Shown one piece after another: positions 34,733-42,926 of a stretch of DNA of 64,000 nucleotides. A model generated the notes under the pieces. That model was given only the letters and a program-made list of their open reading frames with translations. It searched no databases and was not told where the DNA came from. The DNA lies in contig NZ_CP192292.1 of NCBI RefSeq assembly GCF_050596425.1, positions 2,356,001-2,420,000 on the forward strand. Reading direction: 5' to 3'. Source of the DNA: G963665925 sp050596425. Lineage in GTDB: Bacteria > Bacillota > Clostridia > Peptostreptococcales > Acidaminobacteraceae. How positions within the stretch are numbered: position 1 is the first letter of the stretch; each line of letters starts with the position of its first letter. Position numbers and translations under genes: made by a program.

Positions 34733-34761
34733 GGACCATTGGTCCAGAGGACCACTAGTCC
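34733..34761 (+). promoter_or_regulatory. Two tandem hairpins in the rpsA leader
   Basis: GGACCATTGGTCC (34733-34745) and GGACCACTAGTCC (34749-34761) are near-identical 13-nt self-complementary units 3 nt apart. Each can fold alone or they can pair with one another. A further pair ATGAATGA...TCATTCAT lies about 34765-34799. S1 autoregulates its own leader in other bacteria, so a control role is plausible but not shown. Confidence 0.4.
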
Positions 34762-34828
34762 ACAATGAATGAGCGGTTTTATCCTGACCAATCATTCATA
34801 AAAGAAAATCGAAGGCGAGGTAAAGAGG

Positions 34829-35926
34829 ATGGAAAATAATAACACTACAATGCAAGAAATGCTAGACATGATGGAGGATTCTTTTAAGATTCCTAGAAAA
34901 GGCGATGTTCTTAAGGGCAAAGTCGTTCAAGTGAACAAGGACGAGGTCGTTGTTAACATTGGCTATAAATCAGACGGTATCGTTCCTCTGAGAGAAGTAT
35001 CTAGTGACCCAAATGCTGATGTGATCAGCACAATCGAAGAAGATCAAGAAATTGATGTTTACGTTATGCGTTCAGATGATGGCGAAGGTAACGTACTACT
35101 TTCAATGAAGCGCGTTTCTATGTTCAAGGACTGGGACGAGCTTGAAGAAATCATGGCTAAAGAAGAAAATGTTGAAGTTCGTACTTCAGAAGCAGTTAAG
35201 GGCGGCGTTGTCGCTTACTACAAAGAAGTTCGTGGTTTCATTCCAGCTTCTCACCTAGCTATCGGTTACGTTAAAGACCTTAACGAATTCGTTGGTAAGA
35301 CTCTAGAAGTTAAAATCATTGAATTCAACAAGGGCAAGAAAAAGATTGTATTCTCAAGAAAAGCAATCGAAGAAGTTTCACTAAGAGCTAAGAAGGCTGA
35401 ACTTTGGGCTAAAATCGAAGTTGGTCAAATTATGCAAGGTGAAGTTAAGCGTATTACAAACTTCGGTGTATTCGTAGACATCGGCGGCGTTGACGGTCTA
35501 GTTCACATTTCTGAACTATCTTGGGGTCGCGTAAAGTCTCCTAAAGAAATCGTTAAGGTTGGCGACATGGTTGACGTTAAGATTCTTAGCGCAGACAAAG
35601 AAACTGAAAAAGTTTCTCTATCTATGAAGCAAGTTAAAGCTGATCCGTGGACAACATTCGCAGATCGTTACGAAGTTGAAGGCGTTTACGAGTCAAAGGT
35701 TGTAAACCTAACTGACTTTGGTGCTTTCGTTGAGCTAGAGCCAGGCGTTGAAGGTCTTGTTCACATCTCTCAAATTTCACACAAGCGTGTTGAAAAGCCA
35801 TCTGACGAACTTAAAGTTGGCGATGTAAGAGAAGTTAAGATCCTTGAAGCAGACGCTGAAGCTAAGAAGCTTAAGCTTTCTATGAAGGAAGTTGCAGAAG
35901 CTCCAGCTGAAGAAGACGCTGAGTAA
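34829..35926 (+). CDS. rpsA: 30S ribosomal protein S1 (four S1 domains)
   Basis: A 365-aa RNA-binding protein with four S1 motifs at about residues 20-90, 105-175, 190-260 and 275-345. Domains three and four repeat the clear sequence GVFVDIGGVDGLVHISELSW and GAFVELEPGVEGLVHISQIS. Gram-positive S1 homologues are shorter than the six-domain E. coli protein and may act in translation or RNA turnover. The gene uses a more C-rich third codon position, as in highly expressed genes. GAGG lies 8 nt upstream of ATG 34829. A terminator follows. Confidence 0.93.
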   Translation: MENNNTTMQEMLDMMEDSFKIPRKGDVLKGKVVQVNKDEVVVNIGYKSDGIVPLREVSSDPNADVISTIEEDQEIDVYVMRSDDGEGNVLLSMKRVSMFKDWDELEEIMAKEENVEVRTSEAVKGGVVAYYKEVRGFIPASHLAIGYVKDLNEFVGKTLEVKIIEFNKGKKKIVFSRKAIEEVSLRAKKAELWAKIEVGQIMQGEVKRITNFGVFVDIGGVDGLVHISELSWGRVKSPKEIVKVGDMVDVKILSADKETEKVSLSMKQVKADPWTTFADRYEVEGVYESKVVNLTDFGAFVELEPGVEGLVHISQISHKRVEKPSDELKVGDVREVKILEADAEAKKLKLSMKEVAEAPAEEDAE

Positions 35927-35950
35927 TAATTAATATATAAAAACATCAAG

Positions 35951-35980
35951 AGAGACTGCTCTATGGCAGTCTCTTTTTTT
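35951..35980 (+). terminator. Intrinsic terminator after rpsA
   Basis: AGAGACTGC (35951-35959) pairs with GCAGTCTCT (35966-35974), followed by six T. A textbook rho-independent terminator. Confidence 0.9.
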
Positions 35981-36117
35981 ATGCAAAGTGAAGTCATTCC
36001 AGGGAAAAAGGATTATATTGGTGGAAATTTGATTTTTCTTTATTAATATCTGTAGAACGGGTATAATAGGTGTAATAGGGTGTTGCCTATATCAGACTTT
36101 ATAAGGAGTTGTCCCAA

Positions 36118-36894
36118 ATGGAAGGTTATGAAAAGTTTAAAGAGCAAATTTTTAGATTGACAGGATTAGATTTATCGCTTTATAAAGAGCGTCAAATGAA
36201 AAGACGAATTGAGTCACTCATTAAACGTCATCAAATAGATTCTTACGAAGACTATTTCAAGGTTTTAAAAAGTGATAAAGCTATATTTGATGAATTTATA
36301 AATTACCTTACAATTAACGTATCTGAGTTTTTTAGAAACCCTGGTCAGTGGGATATATTAATTCAAACAGTTATTCCAGAACTTATGAAGGGAAAAAGAA
36401 AGCTTAAGGTATGGAGTGCAGCTTGCTCAACAGGAGAAGAACCATATACTCTTGTCATGGCTTTAAGTCGAGTGATACCACTTTCTGAAATAAAAATTCT
36501 AGCGGTGGATATTGACAAAGAAGCCATAAACAAAGCAAAATCAGGTGTATATTCTAAGAAAAGCATTGAGAATGTGCCAGATGATTTTAAAAAGAAATAT
36601 TTTGAGCCTATTGGAAATAGCTTCAAAATATCAGATGACATAAAGAAGTGTGTGGAGTTCAAGCATTTTAACTTACTTAAAGATAAGTATCCAAAAGACT
36701 ATGATTTGATTGTATGTAGAAATGTTATGATCTATTTCACGGAAGAAGCTAAAGAGGAAATGTATCATAACTTTAACTCAGCGCTGGTTGAAAATGGCGT
36801 GCTGTTTGTAGGAAGTACGGAACAGATCATTCTACCTCAGAGGTATAATTTTAAAGCCCTAAAGACTTTCTTCTATCAGAAAGAAACAAAATAG
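36118..36894 (+). CDS. cheR: CheR-type protein-glutamate O-methyltransferase
   Basis: Methylates glutamates of chemoreceptors with SAM. The 258-aa protein has the N-terminal helical domain (residues 1-80, FRLTGLDLSLYKERQMKRRIE) and the SAM domain with NVSEFFRNPGQWD, VWSAACSTGEEPYTLVMAL, LAVDIDKEAINKA, and DLIVCRNVMIYF. AAGGAG at 36103-36108 supports ATG 36118; the TTG at 36109 overlaps it. It stands alone, with no other chemotaxis gene beside it, and a TATAAT lies 51 nt upstream. It is bounded by terminators on both sides. Confidence 0.93.
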   Translation: MEGYEKFKEQIFRLTGLDLSLYKERQMKRRIESLIKRHQIDSYEDYFKVLKSDKAIFDEFINYLTINVSEFFRNPGQWDILIQTVIPELMKGKRKLKVWSAACSTGEEPYTLVMALSRVIPLSEIKILAVDIDKEAINKAKSGVYSKKSIENVPDDFKKKYFEPIGNSFKISDDIKKCVEFKHFNLLKDKYPKDYDLIVCRNVMIYFTEEAKEEMYHNFNSALVENGVLFVGSTEQIILPQRYNFKALKTFFYQKETK

Positions 36895-36903
36895 TCAAGA
36901 CCT

Positions 36904-36940
36904 AAAAGTGTGTTTTTAAATCAAAAAACACACTTTTTTA
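36904..36940 (+). terminator. Intrinsic terminator after cheR
   Basis: AAAAGTGTGTTTTT (36904-36917) pairs with AAAAACACACTTTT (36924-36937), followed by further T. The stretch 36941-37246 after it holds no gene that I can support; it contains a small CCTCG-TCA-CGAGG hairpin at about 37073-37085 and nothing that I recognise as a riboswitch. Confidence 0.8.
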
Positions 36941-37246
36941 TATAAAAATCACAATTTGCCCATAGTGGTTTGAAATTCAGTTATTCCAAGGGTTTAGCCT
37001 ATGTATCAAAGGTATGAAACATCGCGCGACTTAATATAGTGAATAAATAAAGCTTTGGATAACTTATGGCCTCGTCACGAGGGTGAATAGTGTCCCGGGT
37101 CAAGACCTTTATAACACTACAGATCAGAAAATGTGGGAGAAATCAAGAGAAAATATCGTAAAAATTTAAAATAGGAATATAGTATTATGGGAATATTCTG
37201 AAAAATAATTTACAGATGCATTCCCAAATGAAATTAGGGTCATAAA

Positions 37247-37280
37247 AAAACTGTGAAGCATATAAGAGCTTCACAGTTTT
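37247..37280 (-). terminator. Terminator of the yjfB-like gene, containing its stop codon
   Basis: AAAACTGTGAAGC (37247-37259) pairs with GCTTCACAGTTTT (37268-37280). On the minus strand the hairpin is followed by TTTTTTTATG. The TGA stop of the gene lies in the first arm, an economical arrangement. Confidence 0.8.
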
Positions 37281-37447
37281 AAATCGATATTGCCACCTTT
37301 GTGTGGTTGCACACTTTGTTGCAGCATTCTAGTCATTTCTGTGGCTTGAGTTTCAGCTGAGTCCATAGCAAGTTTTGCCACTTTAACACTCACAGCTTGT
37401 GCCAACTTCATTTGACTAAGTCCTGTTGAAATTGCGGAAATATCCAT
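37271..37447 (-). CDS. YjfB-like putative motility protein (58 aa)
   Basis: A small minus-strand gene below usual ORF size limits. The protein begins MDISAISTGLSQMKLAQAVS and continues VKVAKLAMDSAETQATEMTR, ending in GGNIDLKL. The MDI..AS..LSQ..L...V...V.K.AMD.A..Q pattern is that of the YjfB motility family, whose Bacillus member belongs to the sigma-D regulon. AAAGGAGG lies 3-4 nt before the ATG (37445-37447). It is preceded by a consensus flagellar promoter and closed by a terminator, so it is a complete gene. The molecular role of the family is not known. Confidence 0.85.
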   Translation of the reverse strand: MDISAISTGLSQMKLAQAVSVKVAKLAMDSAETQATEMTRMLQQSVQPHKGGNIDLKL

Positions 37448-37483
37448 ATAGGCCTCCTTTCAAAAAACGTCGACCTAATAGGT

Positions 37484-37511
37484 ATATCGGCAACTTTTGC
37501 AAAAGACTTTA
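37484..37511 (-). promoter_or_regulatory. Sigma-D (flagellar) promoter for the yjfB-like gene
   Basis: Read on the minus strand: TAAA (complement of 37508-37511), followed by GTCT, a total 16-nt spacer, then GCCGATAT (complement of 37484-37491). This matches the Bacillus sigma-D consensus TAAA-N14-16-GCCGATAT exactly. The expected transcript start lies some 30 nt before the ATG. Confidence 0.8.
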
Positions 37512-37537
37512 GAAGTTTTTTTGTAGAATGTTATAAT
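37509..37537 (+). promoter_or_regulatory. Extended -10 promoter for the LysR-type gene
   Basis: TTAGAA at 37509-37514, a 17-nt spacer, and TGT-TATAAT with TATAAT at 37532-37537. It overlaps the -35 side of the divergent sigma-D promoter, so the two could interfere. Confidence 0.6.
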
Positions 37538-37571
37538 AGGTTTAATCAAATAAATTCAAGGAGGAGGACTT

Positions 37572-38444
37572 GTGGACATACAAATGTACGAAACATTTCT
37601 TGAACTGTCGAAAACCCTGAATTTCAGACAAGCCAGCAAAAATTTAGATGTGGCTCAGTCAACGGTTTCGAATCGAATTCAGGCTTTAGAAGAAGTTTAT
37701 AATTCTGAACTTTTTGATAGATCGAATAAAAAAGTTTCCTTAACCCCAGTTGGTCAAATGGTGCAGCCATATGCCGCTCGAATTGTAAAATTACACAAGG
37801 AGGCTTTGAGAGTGACCGGTCATGCTACCACGCCTATGAAAGGATTGCGCTTAGGTATAGATTTAGGATTACAAACACCTTTCATTCTAGACTTAACAAG
37901 GGACTTTGCCAGCTTAAACCCAGACATGGCACTATCCATTTCTAGAGACAGTTCAAAATCTATTTTGAGTGGTGTTTTGGATGGCATATTAGATTTAGGT
38001 TTTGTTTATAACAAAGCTAATGGTTTACCACTTGAGTTCATTCCTTTTGAAAAGGATGCGTTTGTATTTGCAGTGGATAAGAACACAGAGTTGGCACAGA
38101 ACACTATACATAAAAATCACATCTTAGAGTTTGACCTAGTAGGGTTCGATTATGGGGCTCGTTTTGAACATTGGTTGGGCAAGTACATACCACCTCACTA
38201 CAGTTACAATATAGAAATAACTGGTGGCGGAAATCCTGTAGACCATATAGCTGGCCAGGGGCGGGCTGGTTTTGTTCTTCAATCAGATATTGAGCGAAGC
38301 AAATACAGGGACAAGGTAAAACTTGTAAATATTGAGGGCACTCAAATGCCATATTTTCAAAGTTATATTATATACAATCCCTCGGGGATAAACATATCAA
38401 ATATCATGAAATTTTTAGACCTTTTAAGCCGACAAAAAAAGTAG
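37572..38444 (+). CDS. LysR family transcriptional regulator
   Basis: A 290-aa regulator with an N-terminal winged HTH (residues 1-60, TFLELSKTLNFRQASKNLDVAQSTVSNRIQALE, ELFDRSNKKVSLTPVG) and a C-terminal type 2 periplasmic-binding-like effector domain. Start is GTG 37572, with GAGGAGGA 3-5 nt upstream. LysR genes usually regulate a divergent neighbour, here the yjfB-like gene, but that gene has its own sigma-D promoter. The true target is unknown. Confidence 0.9.
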   Translation: MDIQMYETFLELSKTLNFRQASKNLDVAQSTVSNRIQALEEVYNSELFDRSNKKVSLTPVGQMVQPYAARIVKLHKEALRVTGHATTPMKGLRLGIDLGLQTPFILDLTRDFASLNPDMALSISRDSSKSILSGVLDGILDLGFVYNKANGLPLEFIPFEKDAFVFAVDKNTELAQNTIHKNHILEFDLVGFDYGARFEHWLGKYIPPHYSYNIEITGGGNPVDHIAGQGRAGFVLQSDIERSKYRDKVKLVNIEGTQMPYFQSYIIYNPSGINISNIMKFLDLLSRQKK

Positions 38445-38484
38445 GGATTATAATTTAGGGCATATAGCGTAACTCTATCACTTA

Positions 38485-38493
38485 TGTTATAAT
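38485..38493 (+). promoter_or_regulatory. Extended -10 promoter for miaB
   Basis: TGT followed by TATAAT at 38488-38493, about 125 nt before the miaB start, with no good -35. The same TGTTATAAT string precedes the Gls24, LysR and mutS genes in this window. Confidence 0.45.
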
Positions 38494-38619
38494 AAATTTT
38501 GCTGTACACTGGTATATGATTAAAATAATAGCAAGAATTTTATATAGACCTGTGCGAATTTGTAAAATGAAATCTTGTACGGGATAATGCAAGGAATCTG
38601 AAAGCAGGAGGCAAGAAAA

Positions 38620-40050
38620 GTGAGTAGAGTAGAACGTAAAGAGCCAGCCACAGAAATGATTTTGAAAAATCAGGCTGTCATGAATCAAGTACGATCAAGA
38701 AACGACGAAATGATCGAGTCATTGGGGCGTAAGTTAAAGGCCCATATTATAACATACGGCTGTCAAATGAATGAGCACGATTCAGAAAAATTACATGCCA
38801 TGCTAAAAAATATGGGATATGAAATATCACCCTTTAAAGAGGACGTTGATCTGATTATATTTAACACTTGCTGTGTTCGAGAGAATGCTGAGCTCAAAGT
38901 TTTTGGAAATCTAGGTCAATTGAAACCCGTTAAGGCCAAGAATCCAGATATGGTGATTGCAGTTTGCGGTTGTATGATGCAACAGCCTCATATAGTTGAG
39001 GAAATCAAAAAGAAATACGCCCATGTGGATGTTGTTTTTGGTACGCATAACCTTCACAATTTCCCGACCCTTTTAAATGAGTCATTTGATCAAAAAAATA
39101 TACTTGTAGAAGTGTGGGACCATGAAGGTGAAGTCATTGAAGGGTTAGAAGCAGACAGAAAATACGGTTTGAAGGCATTTGTTAATGTCATGTACGGATG
39201 TAACAATTTCTGTACTTACTGCATTGTCCCTTATACAAGAGGACGTGAAAGAAGCCGAGAGCCCCAGGCTATTTTAGATGAGATTAAAGAACTCGTCTCA
39301 AAAGGGGTAAAGGAAATCACCCTGCTGGGTCAAAATGTGAATTCGTATGGCAAAACGCTTGAAGACAGCATAGATTTTGCAGATTTAATCCGAATGGTGA
39401 ATAAGGTTGACGGGGTTGAACGTATTCGATTCATGACGTCTCATCCAAAAGATATTTCGGATCGTTTAATTGATGCCATCGCCGAATGCGAACATGCCTG
39501 CGAACATGTTCATCTGCCAGTACAAGCAGGGAGCAACGCGCTTTTAAAGCGAATGAACAGAAAATACACACGAGAACACTACCTGAACATAGTGAATAAG
39601 ATAAAAGAAAAAATTCCTGGTGTGACCCTGTCAACAGACATGATCGTTGGATTCCCAGGGGAGACAGATGAAGAGTTTTCTGAAACCATGGATCTGATTA
39701 AGACTGTTGGTTATGACTCCGCATTCACGTTTATCTATTCTGTAAGAAAAGGCACGCCAGCTGCTGAAATGGAAGATCAAATTGATGATAAAATTAAAAG
39801 TGAGCGCTTTAACGTTATGCTGACAGAAATCAACAAGATCATCAAAGAAAAAAATATCAATATGATTGGTCAAACGGTTGAGGTATTAGCAGAAGGACCT
39901 TCCGCACGTAATGAAGATGTGCTCATGGGACGTACAAGAGGACATCACACTGTGAACTTCCCAGGGGGACAAGAACATGTTGGAACCTTGGTACAAGTTA
40001 AAATTACTGAAGCAAGAGGTCATTCCCTTGTTGGAGTGATTGTTGAATAG
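38620..40050 (+). CDS. miaB: tRNA-2-methylthio-N6-dimethylallyladenosine synthase MiaB
   Basis: A radical-SAM methylthiotransferase that adds the 2-methylthio group at A37 of tRNAs after MiaA has added the isoprenyl group. The 476-aa protein has the UPF0004 domain (YGCQMNEHDSEKLHAML, NTCCVRENAE, VCGCMMQQP: three cluster cysteines), the radical-SAM CNNFCTYCIVPYTRGRERSR, and a C-terminal TRAM domain. Start is GTG 38620, with AGGAGG about 8-10 nt upstream. MiaA, its partner enzyme, is encoded 5 kb downstream in the same gene block. Confidence 0.96.
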   Translation: MSRVERKEPATEMILKNQAVMNQVRSRNDEMIESLGRKLKAHIITYGCQMNEHDSEKLHAMLKNMGYEISPFKEDVDLIIFNTCCVRENAELKVFGNLGQLKPVKAKNPDMVIAVCGCMMQQPHIVEEIKKKYAHVDVVFGTHNLHNFPTLLNESFDQKNILVEVWDHEGEVIEGLEADRKYGLKAFVNVMYGCNNFCTYCIVPYTRGRERSREPQAILDEIKELVSKGVKEITLLGQNVNSYGKTLEDSIDFADLIRMVNKVDGVERIRFMTSHPKDISDRLIDAIAECEHACEHVHLPVQAGSNALLKRMNRKYTREHYLNIVNKIKEKIPGVTLSTDMIVGFPGETDEEFSETMDLIKTVGYDSAFTFIYSVRKGTPAAEMEDQIDDKIKSERFNVMLTEINKIIKEKNINMIGQTVEVLAEGPSARNEDVLMGRTRGHHTVNFPGGQEHVGTLVQVKITEARGHSLVGVIVE

Positions 40051-40057
40051 TAAAAAT

Positions 40058-40096
40058 AAAAGAGTCTATCCCAACAGAGGATGGACTCTTTTTTTC
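40058..40096 (+). terminator. Intrinsic terminator after miaB
   Basis: AAAGAGTC with TATCC pairs with GGATG-GACTCTTT across a short loop, followed by a run of T at 40090-40095. mutS therefore needs its own promoter, for which TGTTATAAT at 40140-40148 is a candidate. Confidence 0.75.
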
Positions 40097-40139
40097 ATTT
40101 TTGAATTCCTAGATAATCCCCAAATGTGCCCTAAAATTA

Positions 40140-40148
40140 TGTTATAAT
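40140..40148 (+). promoter_or_regulatory. Extended -10 promoter for mutS
   Basis: TGT followed by TATAAT (40143-40148), 32 nt before the mutS ATG. No convincing -35 is present. Confidence 0.45.
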
Positions 40149-40179
40149 TATAGTTCGAGAAGGTATTTAGGAGGCAGAA

Positions 40180-42919
40180 ATGGCAAAGAACAAAGGCAAA
40201 CTGACGCCTATGATGCAGCAGTATTTTGAAATCAAAAATAGATATGAAGATTATATACTTTTTTATAGACTGGGTGATTTTTACGAGATGTTTTTCGAAG
40301 ACGCCATAGTGGCTTCTAGGGAACTTGAACTCACCCTGACGGGTCGTAATTGTGGCCTTGAAGAACGCGCCCCCCCTTTGTGGCATTCCCTATCATTCAG
40401 CGGAAGGCTATATGGGTCGACTCATTCAAAAAGGATTCAAAGTGGCGGTTTGCGAACAAATTGAAGATCCGGCAACAGCCAAAGGCATCGTTAAACGAGA
40501 TGTTGTCCGCATTATCACACCGGGGACTGTTATAGAACCAGGCTTACTTGATGACAAGACCAATAATTTCATCATGTCCGTTTATGACACGGACGAGGGC
40601 ACTGGAATAGCATTTGCAGATATAACCACAGGTGACTTGAAAGCCACAGAATTTCCAGCAGGGACGGACTACCATAAAATCACGGACGAAATTCTTAAAG
40701 TCGCTCCACGAGAAATCATAATGCCACAAGAAATTGGTATGCGTAAAATAGTTATGTCAACTATAGAAAAATATGATCAATTTATGCTTACCAATTATAC
40801 TGATGCCGCATTCAAAGAAAGCAACGCTCATGAAACCATTAAGCGCATATTTAGTGTGTTTTCAGCGGACGGTCTTGGACTGGAATCGCCTGCTATTGTT
40901 TCAGCTCTGGGCGGTTTAATGGGCTATATTGAAGAAACGCAGAAGGTACCCCTTGTCCATTTAGACCATGTGGATGTTTATCAACCAGAGCACTTTATGG
41001 TCTTAGACAAGTTTACAAGAAGAAATCTTGAACTCACAGAAACCATGCGTGGCAAGGATAAAAAAGGGTCACTTCTATGGGTTCTAGACAAAACAGCCAC
41101 ATCTATGGGGGCAAGAACCATACGAAGATGGATCGAAGAACCCCTTTTAAGCAAGGATAAAATCATAGAAAGACAAGATGCTGTCGAGGCCCTTGTGGAG
41201 GATATTGTCTTTAGAGACGAACTCAAGGAAAAACTAAGGGAGATATATGACCTTGAAAGACTTTCCTCAAAACTCGTTTATAACAATATTAATGCAAGAG
41301 ACATGATAGCTTTAAAATCTTCCATATCCGTTCTACCGGGTATTATTGATCTTCTTGAAGCCGAGCCTGCAGGCGCCTTAAAAACGCTTCTTGACCAAAT
41401 AGATCCCCTGAGTGACTTATACGAGCTTTTAGACCAGGCTGTTATGGAAGAACCTCCAATCAGCTTGCGTGAAGGCGGTATTATAAAATCGGGCTACAAC
41501 GCAGAAGTGGCAGAGCTTCGTGACGCTGTGGTTAACGGCAAGAACTGGATTATGAACATTGAAACAAGGGAACGGGAAAGAACAGGGATTAAAACGCTTA
41601 AAATTGGCTTTAACAAGGTGTTTGGCTACTATATAGATGTTACGCGCGCCAATAGCCACCTTGTGCCAGAGGACTATGAGAGAAAGCAGACGCTTGCCAA
41701 CTCAGAGCGTTATATAACACCAGAACTTAAAGAGATTGAAACCAAGGTCCTTGGGGCTGAAGAAAAAATAGTTGGCTTAGAGTATAAACTTTTTACAGAG
41801 CTTCGTGAAAAAATACTGGATCATGTGTCGCGCATCCAGAAAACGGCTAAGGCCATATCAGCTCTTGACGCCCTTCAATCGTTTGCTCTTGTGAGTTCAA
41901 GAAACAATTATACAAGACCTGTTGTAACGGATGGGGGAGAGATTGCCATTCGAGAAGGCCGTCATCCTGTGGTTGAAAGAATTGCTGAGAGTGAGCTCTT
42001 TGTGCCCAATAACTCCCACCTTGACCATGACGAAAATCAGTTTTACATTATTACTGGTCCCAACATGGCTGGTAAGTCTACGTATTTGCGCCAGGTGGCC
42101 CTCATTACCCTAATGGCACAAATAGGTTGCTATGTCCCTGCTGAATTCGCTGAAATAGGCATCGTGGACAGGATTTTCACTCGCGTTGGGGCATCGGATG
42201 ACCTGTCTCAGGGGCAGTCTACCTTTATGGTGGAAATGTCAGAACTGGCCAACATCCTGCATAATGCCACTTCAAAGTCCCTCATCATTTTAGATGAGAT
42301 TGGGCGAGGAACCTCCACGTATGACGGTCTTTCCATTGCATGGGCCGTTGTGGATTATCTGACAGAAAAGGGTGGCGTTGAAGCAAAGACCATGTTTGCG
42401 ACACACTATCATGAGTTAACGGAGTTAGAAGGCCGTTTTCATGGTGTGAAAAACTTCTGTATTTCCGTAAAAGAAGTTGGTGATGACATCGTCTTTCTTC
42501 ACAAAATCATCCGTGGAGGTGCCAACCAGAGTTATGGTATTCAAGTTGCAAAACTGGCAGGTGTTCCATATGCCGTAATTGAAAAGGCAAAGAACATACT
42601 TGAGAAGCTGGAAGAGAGCGATATAAATAGGAATGTTTCCAATTTGACCTCAGACCATGATTTAGGCTCCAGTGACAGAGTGGTTTATGAAAAGGGAAGT
42701 TTAGAACATAGTAAAGCTAAGGTGCCTAAAGACAGAGCAAACGATGAGAGTCATCAAGAGGTTCATGAGGAAGAGATCCAATTGTCTCTATTTCCTGAAA
42801 AATGCTCTGAAGGCAATGAAGTGATTGAAGCCCTCAAAAATACAGATGTTATGGGAATGACCCCAATGGATGCTATGAATCTTGTTTATGAACTGGTTCA
42901 AAAAGCGAAAAAACTGTAG
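40180..42919 (+). pseudogene. mutS: DNA mismatch repair protein MutS, frameshifted near codon 64
   Basis: MutS recognises mismatches and recruits MutL. ATG 40180 (AGGAGG upstream) opens MAKNKGKLTPMMQQYFEIK, which includes the DNA-probing FYEMFF motif. Reading is broken at a run of seven C (40370-40376). With six C the frame reads ERAPLCGIPYHSA, the expected MutS sequence, and continues to 42919. Downstream is complete: clamp and lever domains, Walker A GPNMAGKSTYLRQVA, ASDDLSQGQSTFMVEM, Walker B LIILDEIGRGTSTYDG, and the His-bearing ATHYHEL. The repaired protein would be about 912 aa. An internal start at 40352 would lack the mismatch-contact residues. An extra C from sequencing is the likely cause. 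Confidence 0.93.
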
Positions 42920-42926
42920 GTGATAG

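Noticed and set aside
37073..37125. Possible riboswitch near the CCTCG-TCA-CGAGG hairpin
   Set aside because: It does not match c-di-GMP, T-box, SAM or other consensus motifs that I know, and no suitable + strand gene follows.
40352..42919. A separate N-terminally shortened MutS gene
   Set aside because: Removing one C from a homopolymer joins it to the upstream frame and restores the family sequence exactly, so it is one gene.
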